Below are positions 34,145 through 43,258 of a stretch of DNA of 64,000 bases, in pieces (positions within the stretch are counted from its first letter, which is position 1; each line of letters opens with the position of its first letter). The DNA is from JAGVDM01 sp964642315 (GTDB lineage: Bacteria; Patescibacteriota; Gracilibacteria; Peribacterales; Peribacteraceae): the NCBI GenBank assembly GCA_964642315.1, contig CAZXOG010000003.1, forward strand, positions 91,695 to 155,694, in the 5' to 3' direction. Made by a program: the position numbers and the translations under genes. A model generated the notes under the pieces. That model saw only the letters and a list, made by a program, of their open reading frames with translations, made no database searches and was not told the origin of the DNA.

Positions 34145-34924
34145 TCATACTGCCCTTGCGTCGCAGATTCCCCTGTATGGACAGCTTCTGCATTTCTCTC
34201 GTGTCGGGGTTGGGTGGAAATCTTTCTGTTCCAGGCGTTCGACGATTGCTGCGATCTGTTTCTGTGCATCCTGCAGCTGGCGGTCCGATCGTTCGGTCGT
34301 GATCTCCTGCACTTCTTCTTCCCCCAGGAAGAGGAGCGTGAGGCGCGTGCACGGTTCCCGGAAGAGCTCTTTTGCGGCGAGCGCGTAGACCGAGAGCTGC
34401 AGGTCGGCATCTACCTCCTGCTGTTGCCGGGGAGCCGACGTTTTGAAGTCAATGATGTGCGCGCCGTTTTCCAGCTTCTCAACACGGTCGAGGCGGCCGC
34501 TCATCTGCGTTCCGTCCATCGGGAGAGAGAATCCCTTCTCCACTGCGAGCACATGGCGCGGTTCCCGCTGCCACCACGCGAAGAACTGCATGAGCAGTGT
34601 CTCTCCGCGCTTCCGGGCAAAATCCGCTTCCAGGCGGGTTTCGAAGCCTTCCACAATGAACGATTGGTGCCAGAGCGCGAGCAGGTGTTCGGCGGTCAGC
34701 GCGGGGTGGTCTGCTCGTTCGTGTGCGAAGAGAACGAGCTGATCACTCGCGGCCGAACGTGGTCCACGCATTTCAAGTTCCCCCCATTTCCTGAGCGTGT
34801 TGTGCACGGATGCGCCGAAGCTCTCTCCCGGAGTGATGGGGCTTTTCAGCTTCTTCACCACGGCGAATTCGTACTGCCGGGGGCAGCGGCGGTAGAGCTG
34901 CAGCTGCGAGTAGGAGAGTGCCAT
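34145..34924 (-). CDS. RecB/Cas4-like PD-(D/E)XK nuclease with predicted Fe-S cluster
   Basis: A 259-residue stand-alone nuclease of the RecB/AddB-C-terminal (PDDEXK_1) type. The catalytic Asp and Lys are in GRLDRVEKLENGAHIIDFKTS, followed by the QxxxY helix LQLSVYALAAKEL. Cys14 (YRRCPRQYEF) and a C-terminal CRSCPYRGIC (245-254) give the four cysteines of the cluster seen in AddB and Cas4. No helicase and no cas genes are adjacent, so a repair or DNA-processing role is likelier than adaptation. The ATG at 34924 lies six bases after TAGAAT (34936-34931). Confidence 0.85.
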   Translation of the reverse strand: MALSYSQLQLYRRCPRQYEFAVVKKLKSPITPGESFGASVHNTLRKWGELEMRGPRSAASDQLVLFAHERADHPALTAEHLLALWHQSFIVEGFETRLEADFARKRGETLLMQFFAWWQREPRHVLAVEKGFSLPMDGTQMSGRLDRVEKLENGAHIIDFKTSAPRQQQEVDADLQLSVYALAAKELFREPCTRLTLLFLGEEEVQEITTERSDRQLQDAQKQIAAIVERLEQKDFHPTPTREKCRSCPYRGICDARAV

Positions 34925-34967
34925 GCATGCATTCTACCAATGTCCCTTGTCCACAAAGAGCATGGTC

Positions 34968-37900
34968 TCACTGCGACGGTTCGCGATGGTGGTTCACCGC
35001 GTCGAGATCGGCAAGGAGCTTGTTGTAGCTCTCCGAGCCGCCGTACATGTTGCAGTTGAACGATCCCGGATCGAGTCCTTCAAGGCTTCCCAAGCCCGCG
35101 AGCCATTTTCCCTGCTCCTCGTCGAACTGCATGTAGAGATACTTGTTGAAGATCCAGCCGTACTGTTTCGTAAAATAATTCCCGTTGTTATTCGCATTAA
35201 TGCGGTGCATGAGTGCCTCTCCTTCCCGCCGCACTTTCGCAGCTGGCTGCTCCTTTTCCGTCTGTTCGTGCTCGGCCACCCATTCCTCCGTGCTTTTCTG
35301 CGCGGCTTCCACCGCGCTCCTGAATGCAGGTTGTGTGAGGTACTTCCATGTATCTCCGTCCCTTGTTGCTTCGAAGATCTGCTGTTCCAGCACTGTGAGG
35401 AATTGCTGCGCGCGGCCATCACTCCGGAAGTACCACCGGTCTGCGAGAACTGTTTCGATCTGATCTCTCCACTGCGCGTTACGGAGTCCTCCTCCGTTCA
35501 CGTACGCTGCGAGGATGTTCGTCAGCGTGATGCGGTTTGCCGCAACCCGGTCCATGCGCTCCGTTTGCAGTACGGGGAGTGCAAGTGCCTCCCGGAAGAC
35601 GCGCCCATACTCCTTGAATTTCCCTTCCTTGTACGTCGCCCAGAACTGCTCCTCATTCCCGGTCACTCTGCCTTGGCACCATGTGCCATCCTCCGCTTCG
35701 ATCCGCATGAAGACCGCCACATCGGTGTTCGGTGCCGGTGAGCCAGGCGCGGTGACGTAACTCTTCTGCTCCATTTCCGGCACCTGCACGTATATGAATG
35801 CGCGTTTCCCCGGGTGGTACGCAATGTAATTGTAGTGCCTGTCACCGTGGACTTCCCCGAAGAGTTGCCAGGTGAGCGGCTGTTTCTTCGCGTTTTCGCG
35901 AGTCTTCTCCTGCTCTGTGGTTTTCCGTTCTTTTTCCTCCGTTTCCAGCTTCTTCACCGCAGCTTCTTCGTCGGCAATGCGCTGCTCAAGTGTGCGTACC
36001 CATTGTTCGTGCCATATGAGTTGGGGGGCGACCCTTCTCGCAATTTCGACGTGTTCCGCTCGCCATTCGGAGAACGGCTGGACTTTGCCGATATTGAGAT
36101 CGGGGAATCTGTGACGGCTCCCGAGGCCGCTGATGGCGATGTACGGCATACTGGCGCTTGCCCGGGTGTGCACGTACCACCGGCGCTCCCTCGGCCGGTA
36201 GAAGAACTTCACTGCCCCGGCAACGTTGAGGTCATTCGCGAATGTCTTGTGCGTGCTGAGAATAGGCACGCCTGCCGCGCCGTATTCCCTGTAATTCAGG
36301 AAGACTTCGAGCATGTGCACGCGTGTGCTGAGCCGATCCCGCGGGTTTTTGGTTTTCTGGAGCTGCGCATCGAGTGCGTTGAATTCATCCTGCCACCATG
36401 TGGACGGGTACGCAGATTTCAGCAATTCCTCGTCCGGCATTGCCTCCATGTATGCGAGCGGCAACGCGTGCATAGCCGTAAGGGGATCTTCCTGGCATTC
36501 CTGCAAAATCGCTTCGCTGAGTTGCCGGAACTTGAAGGCATTCTTATGCTGGAGCGTTTCCGCGTTCATGGCGCCGAGCATTTTTTCTAGGAAGTGCCGA
36601 TGCACATCATCGGTCGCGCTCTTGTTCAAGTCGTTGTGGATCACGAGACGCTCAAGCCATCCCTTGATATCCGTGAACGGGTTCGGCCATGGGCGTTCGC
36701 TCTGGAGCCGGAGTTTCATTGGCACGTCCCGTGAGGCGCGGCGTTGCTCCACATCGGTCACGAGTTTCATGAAGCTGTCTTTGTCGTAAACATTTCCCTC
36801 CCGGAACGTGAGGATATCGCGCCGCGCGATCTGGTAGCTGATTTCCGCGGCGATGCCGCGGCGCGCCATCTCCGGCATGCCCTTGGCGCCGTTTGCTCCG
36901 AGCCATTGTTCCCTTTTGTACATGCCGAGGTGGAGGAACGTTGTCACCTTCTCTGCGATCCGCTGCACGAGCGGCCGGTAGTACTTCCACGTCTTCGCAA
37001 GATCATCGTCTTCCTTCAGCCCCTTGATGTATGCGATTGCTTTCCCTTGCGGGCCCGATGCATCGTCCTCCGTCCGTTTTACCGCCCAGTCCGGCCGGTC
37101 GTTGCCGGAATCCATTGTGGCGATCCAGAGCATGCCGAAGGATTGCGGGTTCTGCAGCACGCCTCGCTCGGCCAGTTCCGCCCCGATGCTCCGTTCCAGC
37201 TCCTGCGCCCTCTGCACGTCGCAGTAGAGCTCGAATGCGTGTCGGTCGGCCCAGGCACCGCTGCCGCTCGCATATTCCAGCTTCCAGAGTTCCTGCATGA
37301 GCGGGTTCACCTCGCTCGTGATTGCCCTATCCACTGTTCCGTTCCAGTCGGTGATGCCGTTCATCTTGCGGCGCTGCATTCCTCCCGATTCCACCGTGAG
37401 AAGTTCCTGCGAGAGGTAGGAAAACGCTTCCGTTTCGGGATCCGCTTTCCGCAGCCCCACTTCCCCGGCGAGGAATTCCACGGATTCAATGGTGGAGCCT
37501 CCGGAAACGACGTTCAACGCGTTGTTCACTGCCTGCTTCTCCGGCGTATCCGGGATTTTCTCGTCGATCCAGCTCGTGATGTCATCGATCACCTGGGAAA
37601 GGCCGAGGGCGATCGCGAGTGCCGCCGCGAAGATGATTACCGGGTTCTTCGGCAGCCGGGCGAGCTTGAGGAGCGCGCTTGCCGTGCGGAAGTTCCGTGC
37701 CCGCTGCGCCCAGATGGCGCTCTGCGCGAGCATCCGGACGGCGGATTCCAGCAGTGCGTTGCTCGCGGCGCTCGTCGTGAGGAACGCCGCGTAGTTCAGT
37801 GTTGCCTTCAACGGATTGCCGCTCGTGTGCACGTACATGGCGTACAGCATCACGGTGACGGGGCTCTCGATCGTGAGGAGCTGTTTCCAGAACTGCCGTC

Positions 37901-38951
37901 CGACCGGCGAGCGCTCCATGGATCCCAGCACCTGCGAAAGGCGTGGGGCTTTCTGCCCCAGCGCCAGGCGAGCGTCGCGGAACCCTTCCAGCATTTTCTG
38001 CCGCGTGCCGGCATCGAGGCGTTGCATCCATTCCGGCGTCCGCAGGAAGCGGAGGACGGGTGCTCTTCCCTCCGGCAGCTTCTTGAAACTGAATTTTCCT
38101 TCTGCGAGTTCCTCCGCGCCCTCCTCTGCTGCGACGCCGAGGTAGAGGTAGAGTTTGGAGGCCTTCTCCGGTTCCCGGTTATTGAGTCGCGCTTCGTACA
38201 CGCGTCGTTGCATGAGGAACGCAGCGAGTGCTTTCGCCACCGCTTCGCGTTCCTCCTTCGTGAGCGTCACGTCCGCATCTTCCGCGAGTGTAGAGCGGAA
38301 TTCCTTGCGCTCCTTGAGTTCCCGGAGTGCCGGGGCGATGGTGAACGCGAGCAGCTCGTATTGCAGCTGCACGAGCGCCGCATGTCTCTCCGTAAGTTTC
38401 TGCTGCATCTGTGGATCGTGCTGCACAGGATTTTTCTCCGGTGCTTCCAGTGGCGATGAGAGCTCACGGAGCAGGTCTTCAAACGTCCGCTGTTCGCCGT
38501 TGATATTCAGCGCGCTTCGCAGCTCTCCCCGCGCGTCGGCAAATACTGCGTCATTCAGGAGCATCGCGAGATCGTCTCTTGCGGTTTGCTGCGCGAGCGT
38601 TTCCAATGCCTGTATGTCTGCGAGGAACGACTGCACGAGGGAACTGAGAAGGTTTTTCTTCTCTTCGCTCACGCCGATCCGTTCCAAACCCGTGAGGTTC
38701 TGGTGCAGCAGGGCAAGTTTTTCCTGGGCAGTCGCCTGGAGCGCAATGAGCGTGTCCGATGCGCCTTCCGGCAGCGCGTAGAGCGGGTGCTGCCGGTGTT
38801 CTGCGAGATCGGCGAGCGATCGCAGCGATGATTCCAGCTGCAGGTCGCCGCGCATGGCATCGAGCTTCGCGAGCGTCCCGCGTTCTTCCGAAAGTTCCTC
38901 GAAGCCGAGGCTCACGGAGTGTGGTGCCGTCGGTGGCAGTTTCTCTGTCAT
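34968..38951 (-). CDS. Giant membrane-associated protein of unknown function (third gene of the large-protein operon)
   Basis: A 1327-residue protein with no recognised domain. The first 330 residues are predicted helical and Glu/Leu/Ala-rich. Hydrophobic segments lie around 370-405 (SPVTVMLYAMYVHTS, LNYAAFLTTSAASNALLESA) and 435-455 (NPVIIFAAALAIALGLSQVI). The rest is a large soluble region, Trp-rich in places (SAYPSTWWQDEF, EQFWATYKEGKF). A Lys/Glu coil lies near 1000 (EEKERKTTEQEKTRENAKK). There is no signal peptide. It starts nine bases after the stop of the 1098-residue gene and ends the operon. A structural or secretion-scaffold role is possible but speculative. Confidence 0.55.
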   Translation of the reverse strand: MTEKLPPTAPHSVSLGFEELSEERGTLAKLDAMRGDLQLESSLRSLADLAEHRQHPLYALPEGASDTLIALQATAQEKLALLHQNLTGLERIGVSEEKKNLLSSLVQSFLADIQALETLAQQTARDDLAMLLNDAVFADARGELRSALNINGEQRTFEDLLRELSSPLEAPEKNPVQHDPQMQQKLTERHAALVQLQYELLAFTIAPALRELKERKEFRSTLAEDADVTLTKEEREAVAKALAAFLMQRRVYEARLNNREPEKASKLYLYLGVAAEEGAEELAEGKFSFKKLPEGRAPVLRFLRTPEWMQRLDAGTRQKMLEGFRDARLALGQKAPRLSQVLGSMERSPVGRQFWKQLLTIESPVTVMLYAMYVHTSGNPLKATLNYAAFLTTSAASNALLESAVRMLAQSAIWAQRARNFRTASALLKLARLPKNPVIIFAAALAIALGLSQVIDDITSWIDEKIPDTPEKQAVNNALNVVSGGSTIESVEFLAGEVGLRKADPETEAFSYLSQELLTVESGGMQRRKMNGITDWNGTVDRAITSEVNPLMQELWKLEYASGSGAWADRHAFELYCDVQRAQELERSIGAELAERGVLQNPQSFGMLWIATMDSGNDRPDWAVKRTEDDASGPQGKAIAYIKGLKEDDDLAKTWKYYRPLVQRIAEKVTTFLHLGMYKREQWLGANGAKGMPEMARRGIAAEISYQIARRDILTFREGNVYDKDSFMKLVTDVEQRRASRDVPMKLRLQSERPWPNPFTDIKGWLERLVIHNDLNKSATDDVHRHFLEKMLGAMNAETLQHKNAFKFRQLSEAILQECQEDPLTAMHALPLAYMEAMPDEELLKSAYPSTWWQDEFNALDAQLQKTKNPRDRLSTRVHMLEVFLNYREYGAAGVPILSTHKTFANDLNVAGAVKFFYRPRERRWYVHTRASASMPYIAISGLGSRHRFPDLNIGKVQPFSEWRAEHVEIARRVAPQLIWHEQWVRTLEQRIADEEAAVKKLETEEKERKTTEQEKTRENAKKQPLTWQLFGEVHGDRHYNYIAYHPGKRAFIYVQVPEMEQKSYVTAPGSPAPNTDVAVFMRIEAEDGTWCQGRVTGNEEQFWATYKEGKFKEYGRVFREALALPVLQTERMDRVAANRITLTNILAAYVNGGGLRNAQWRDQIETVLADRWYFRSDGRAQQFLTVLEQQIFEATRDGDTWKYLTQPAFRSAVEAAQKSTEEWVAEHEQTEKEQPAAKVRREGEALMHRINANNNGNYFTKQYGWIFNKYLYMQFDEEQGKWLAGLGSLEGLDPGSFNCNMYGGSESYNKLLADLDAVNHHREPSQ

Positions 38952-38960
38952 AGCGGTGGA

Positions 38961-41900
38961 TTAATGTCTGCCGATGACGTCTACATCGGTTTTGACGTCC
39001 GGTTCGCCGCCGATCTTCGTATCTGTCTTCCCGGTTCGTACATCGATCTTCAGCTCCTGCTGCACTTCGGTCACGTCGCCGAGATCCGCTGAGTCTGCGC
39101 CGATGGTGCGAGGTTTCCTTGCCGGCCGTGCCTGGGCCGCTACGGCCGCATCGATGTCTGCGAGTCTTCCCAGCACTTGTTCGTGCAACGTGCGGACTCC
39201 GTCCATGTGGCTCGCAGCTTCCTGCCCGGAGTACGTGAAGGACTGCGGATCGAAGCTTGCCTGGTGTGCCGCCAGCTGCCGTTCGATTACCGCGATGCGC
39301 GTCCTCGCTCCGGCCGCATCAATTCTTCCTGCATTCACATCCTGTTCAATCTGCGCCAGGGCAGCTTGCTGGCTTTCGATAAATTGTTTCGCGGTTGTGA
39401 GCTGTGTGCCCTCGAATCCTCTGATATTCGTTTCTGCCTGTGTGCGGGCGTCGCGTGTTCGCTGTTGCAACGCGCGCATGCGCGCAATTTCCGCCGTCGC
39501 TTCTCCGCCCGGCGCAAGGCCCGTTATCCTTGCGACTTCCGCTTCGATGTCCTGCTCGAGTTTCGCCATTTCTGCTGTTGGCGCCTGGCCGGGCTGCACC
39601 TTGAGTTTTTCGATTTGCTGTTCTGTCTGCTGCAGTGCCATTTCCCAGCGGGCGATCTCTCCACGTGTGTGCTGCAGGTGCTTTTCCAGTCCTGCCTGCA
39701 GGGCGGCATCGAGCGGCGATACTGCCCCGGCTGCCGCGCCTGCGCGCGCATCCGGCGATGCTTCCGTTTCTTCCTCTGCTGCCGCTTCCTCATCACTCTC
39801 CGTGTCCTGTTCCGTTTCTTCCTCTTCGTCCGCTTCTTCTGGTTTCTTCTTCCGTTCGTCGGCTTCCGTTTCCTCGTCAGTTTCGAGAGTTTCGTCGGTT
39901 TCCGCCGGAATCGGCCCGACATTCGCGCCGCGTTCGCGCAGCAGGATGGCACGCACGCGTGCGAGCGTGCGCAGCCGCTGTCGCCGGCGTCTGCCGAGCA
40001 CTTTTCCCACGACTCCCGCGCTCTCCACCTGCGCAGCCGCATCCACCTCCGCTTTGATTTCCTTCGCGGCTGCTTCGGAGACATTGAGTTTCGTCGAGAT
40101 GTCCTTTATGTCGAGCTGCGTGAGGTCATGGATCAATACGCCGCCGAGCTTTGCGTAGTAGCTGCGGGCGTTGAAGCCGGAGACACCGGGCGCGAGGCGC
40201 TTCCTCCACGTGCGTTGCCGATTGAATTCATCGGCGATCTGGCGTGCCTGTGCAGTGTCGGTGATGCCCCACATGCGCGTGATTTCCGTATCGGTCATCT
40301 GGCCGATGCCCGCACCCGTGCGCATACGGCGCAGCGGTCTGTCCAGCCACCAGCGCCGTCCGCGGCTCACCGCGTACGCCACCGCGAGTCCTGCGGGAAT
40401 CGGGTGGTCGCCCGCGATCTGCGGGATGCCGTAGAGGGCCCAGTACCATCCACGTCGCGCTTTATCCTTGGCGCGATTCGCGACTTCGTCGCCTACGACG
40501 CCGAGGAGTTGCCCAAAGAGTGCCGCGACCTCCGGCGGAATGTGGAGCTCTGTCGGAGTCGCAAGCGCTTTGGAGCCTACGTATGCTTCCAGCTGGATTG
40601 CGCGTTCCTCGTCGAGCTGGCGCAGCAATTCGATCACCTTGAGCTGCAGGAGCAGCATGCCGCCCGCAGCGCCCTCCTGCATGTTCTCGGGCACTTCGCC
40701 AGAAGCACCCCCTGCCATCTGGATGTACGTGTAGAGCTGCAGCGCGTCGCCCGTTCGCAGAGAACCATTCAGATACTGTTCCAGTACTTCCCATGGTTCC
40801 TTAAGGCCGTGCGTGAATTTCTGCAGAAACGCGCGGGTTTCCGGCGCTGCGAGATACGCTTGCAACTTGATGAGCGGCTCGCGGTGCTCGTTTGTTACAG
40901 CGGTGCTTTCGATGACTGATGCGAGCGGCGCAATCCGGTTCTGGATGCAGAATGCCGCGAACCGGGCTGAGCGCTCCTTTCCCGCGCGGTCACCCTCGAT
41001 GCCGAGCTCCCGGAAGTATGGTCCGCTTGATGCCATTTCTCCCATTGCCTTGTCACTCAGTTCCACTGCCGCGATCGCGATGCCCTGCAGGTCATCCGGC
41101 GATGCGATGTTCCCTTCGCGCACGGCTTCCCGCACGCGGCCGAATGCCCGCGCGAGGAGACTTTTCTTCTCGATGGCATCTGTGACGGATTCCTCGCCCT
41201 CGGCGACGTTCTCCTTTGCCATGGCAAGAATGAGTTTCGCCTGGTCTGCGGAGAGGGTCCGTCCGGGGTTGATTTCCACCCATACTTTTCTTGCATCCTC
41301 CTCGGTTGCGATGCGCGCGAGGTGCTGGCCCTGCAGGCGTTCCAAACCGGAGTTCGGGAGCAGGAGTCCGGCGAGAATCCTCTCGAAATTCTTCCGCGAA
41401 TCCGGCGCGATGCCGACTTCCGCGAGCACGCCCTTTCTCTCCCATCGTGCCATGTATTCCTTGGCCTGCAGCACTGCCCTCTCGGTCGCAAGTTCCTGCT
41501 CGGCTGCCTCCCTCGCGGGTTCGCGCAGCTCACCGGCGGATCCGGCGATCGCCGCCGCGCGTGCGCGGGCGGCGCCCATTACCTCTTCACCAGTTTCTTT
41601 CGCCTTGCCTGCCGCATCCTTCAATTTCTCCTTTGCCTCATCCGCGAGCGCTTGGCCTTCCCAAAGGCCCATGAGCGTCCTGCGGACTCTGCCGCCGAGG
41701 AAGAAGTGGTCAATGCCGAGGCCGACAAGCGACCACTTGGCCGCGGTCATGAGTCCGCTCCCTGTTTTCTGCGCGGTTTCCACAACTTTTTCTTTCGCGG
41801 CCCCGAATATCCTCTTGAGGAACTTCCAGGTGGCAGCCACCCCAATGACAGCTCCCCCGATCATCACCCCCATTGCTGTTCGCCGTTTTGCACTAGTGCT

Positions 41901-42257
41901 CCAGTCATACGGCAAGTATTCCTGCGAGTACCGGTCCACCCAATCCACCTGACCGCTCGTATGCATCTGCGAGAGCGTTTCGCTGTGGGCGGCATCGAGA
42001 TTCGCGAGGATGCGGTCTTTCTCCTCCTGTTGTTCCGTTGTGAATGTGTTTTCGATTGTCTGGCGCAGGAGTGCGGCGCGCTTCTGCACGCCTTCGATGC
42101 CCGTTTGCTGCTCCGCGTTGAGCTGCTCGCGCAGCGCGCGCTGCTGATCCTGGTCGTTCGTTTCCGCGATCCTGCGCAGGAGCTCCTGTACAGGCGGCGT
42201 GCTCTCCGGTGGCGGAGTGCTTCTCTCTGCGCCGTTCGTTGCGGTTTCTTCGGCCAT
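38961..42257 (-). CDS. Giant membrane-associated coiled-coil protein of unknown function (second gene)
   Basis: A 1098-residue protein with no recognised domain. A Pro/Gln-rich helical N-terminus (1-120) leads to one or two membrane helices (about 127-146, TAMGVMIGGAVIGVAATWKF, and 168-188, LMTAAKWSLVGLGIDHFFLGG). Then comes an Ala/Glu/Lys helical stretch and a middle region with LLLPNSGLERLQGQHLAR. An extremely acidic segment lies around 800-860 (runs such as EEADEEEETEQDTESDEE). A C-terminal coiled coil (880-1040) precedes a short hydrophilic tail. It is 33 bases downstream of the 285-residue gene. Confidence 0.55.
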   Translation of the reverse strand: MAEETATNGAERSTPPPESTPPVQELLRRIAETNDQDQQRALREQLNAEQQTGIEGVQKRAALLRQTIENTFTTEQQEEKDRILANLDAAHSETLSQMHTSGQVDWVDRYSQEYLPYDWSTSAKRRTAMGVMIGGAVIGVAATWKFLKRIFGAAKEKVVETAQKTGSGLMTAAKWSLVGLGIDHFFLGGRVRRTLMGLWEGQALADEAKEKLKDAAGKAKETGEEVMGAARARAAAIAGSAGELREPAREAAEQELATERAVLQAKEYMARWERKGVLAEVGIAPDSRKNFERILAGLLLPNSGLERLQGQHLARIATEEDARKVWVEINPGRTLSADQAKLILAMAKENVAEGEESVTDAIEKKSLLARAFGRVREAVREGNIASPDDLQGIAIAAVELSDKAMGEMASSGPYFRELGIEGDRAGKERSARFAAFCIQNRIAPLASVIESTAVTNEHREPLIKLQAYLAAPETRAFLQKFTHGLKEPWEVLEQYLNGSLRTGDALQLYTYIQMAGGASGEVPENMQEGAAGGMLLLQLKVIELLRQLDEERAIQLEAYVGSKALATPTELHIPPEVAALFGQLLGVVGDEVANRAKDKARRGWYWALYGIPQIAGDHPIPAGLAVAYAVSRGRRWWLDRPLRRMRTGAGIGQMTDTEITRMWGITDTAQARQIADEFNRQRTWRKRLAPGVSGFNARSYYAKLGGVLIHDLTQLDIKDISTKLNVSEAAAKEIKAEVDAAAQVESAGVVGKVLGRRRRQRLRTLARVRAILLRERGANVGPIPAETDETLETDEETEADERKKKPEEADEEEETEQDTESDEEAAAEEETEASPDARAGAAAGAVSPLDAALQAGLEKHLQHTRGEIARWEMALQQTEQQIEKLKVQPGQAPTAEMAKLEQDIEAEVARITGLAPGGEATAEIARMRALQQRTRDARTQAETNIRGFEGTQLTTAKQFIESQQAALAQIEQDVNAGRIDAAGARTRIAVIERQLAAHQASFDPQSFTYSGQEAASHMDGVRTLHEQVLGRLADIDAAVAAQARPARKPRTIGADSADLGDVTEVQQELKIDVRTGKTDTKIGGEPDVKTDVDVIGRH

Positions 42258-42290
42258 ATGGCTGTTGATGTTGACGGAGTTTCACGAGCA

Positions 42291-43148
42291 TTATTTCTGC
42301 GCCGTCCGCTCATCGGTTTTGCGTTCCGCAGCTTCAGCGACGGGCGCGCCTGTCGGCGCTGTGTCTGGTGTCGGCTGTTGCCGGGGCGCTTCGCCCGTTG
42401 CGAGTGCCCGGTCGGCAACTGTTTTGCCGGCGTCCGAGAGCTCCTGTGCCGTGACGACTGTCTCTGCATCGGCACCTGCACCCTTTTGCCTGCGGAGCGT
42501 TGTTGCCACATTTTCGGTGAATGCATCGAGCGAAAGCTTCATACCCTTGCCCGTTGCCTCCTTGTACTGGGCCAGAAATGCCTTGGCGCTGAATCCCTCA
42601 TCGCCGACGACGATTTTGTACTTCGCAAGCGTCTTGTAGAACGGCCCGTATCCGCCGAGGAATTTCTCCAGCGGTCCGAGGAGCCCGAGCGTGGGGATCG
42701 CGATCCAGCCCTTGATCTGTTCGTACGTTTCGGATCCGAAGAGCGGGCCGATGAGTTTCGCGAGTTTCTCGCGGATCGGATCGAGCCTGCTGGTAATTTT
42801 CTTCAGGAGTTCCATTGCCTTCCCAACGCCGCCGCCAAGTCCCACACCAGCGAGAGCCTTCTCGAGAAAATTCTTCGGCTCGCGGTCCTTTTTCTCGCTT
42901 TCCCCGGCTGTTGCCGGCTCCGCTTCGGCGCTTGGCATCTGGTCGATGGCGCTGCCCGGACCCGTTTCCGCGCGCAGGGAGTCTACATCTGCGCTCAGCG
43001 CGCTGGTTTGTCTGTGCGTTTCGTATGGCACACGCCCGCCGTCGTCGGTTTCTGCGGGGATAGCAGGTTGCTGCGTTTCCGGATGCTCGTTTCCCCTGAG
43101 GTCATCGAGCGGTTCCCGGGGTCTGCCTGGTCCTGTTTCATCTGCCAT
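42291..43148 (-). CDS. Hypothetical protein, first gene of the large-protein operon
   Basis: A 285-residue protein without a recognised domain. Residues 1-90 are Pro/Glu/Thr-rich and disordered. The middle (92-210) is a compact, Leu/Gly/Lys-rich helical region (FLEKALAGVGLGGGVGKAM, WIAIPTLGLLGPLEKFLGGY) that could associate with membranes. The C-terminus is again low-complexity (QQPTPDTAPTGAPVAEAA). All three operon members share this plan of disordered tails around helical or hydrophobic cores. It is led by the strongest promoter in the window. Confidence 0.55.
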   Translation of the reverse strand: MADETGPGRPREPLDDLRGNEHPETQQPAIPAETDDGGRVPYETHRQTSALSADVDSLRAETGPGSAIDQMPSAEAEPATAGESEKKDREPKNFLEKALAGVGLGGGVGKAMELLKKITSRLDPIREKLAKLIGPLFGSETYEQIKGWIAIPTLGLLGPLEKFLGGYGPFYKTLAKYKIVVGDEGFSAKAFLAQYKEATGKGMKLSLDAFTENVATTLRRQKGAGADAETVVTAQELSDAGKTVADRALATGEAPRQQPTPDTAPTGAPVAEAAERKTDERTAQK

Positions 43149-43171
43149 AAGAAATGGGGAAATATCAAAGA

Positions 43172-43200
43172 ATTATAGCAGAAAAGCCGTTTTTTCACAA
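43172..43200 (-). promoter_or_regulatory. Strong promoter of the large-protein operon
   Basis: TTGTGA (43200-43195), 17 bp, a perfect TATAAT (43177-43172) with TGC just before it, forming an extended -10. The ATG at 43148 follows 23 bases later, giving a short leader without a Shine-Dalgarno sequence. Confidence 0.85.
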
Positions 43201-43258
43201 TTCCGGGTATTTGTCCTAGGATGTGTACGTAGCTGCGGAATACCCCTTTTTCTACGCC

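Noticed and set aside
32691..34388. 565-codon plus-strand open frame
   Set aside because: It runs antisense across proS, the PAP2-like gene and the nuclease gene, which all have clear families.
36744..43178. Several plus-strand open frames of 394 to 618 codons (36744-38459, 38974-40158, 39177-40919, 40813-41952, 41322-43178)
   Set aside because: They are antisense to the three large minus-strand genes. Composition is Cys/His/Arg/Ser-rich as expected for shadows, and the minus strand has the strong promoter and tight operon spacing.
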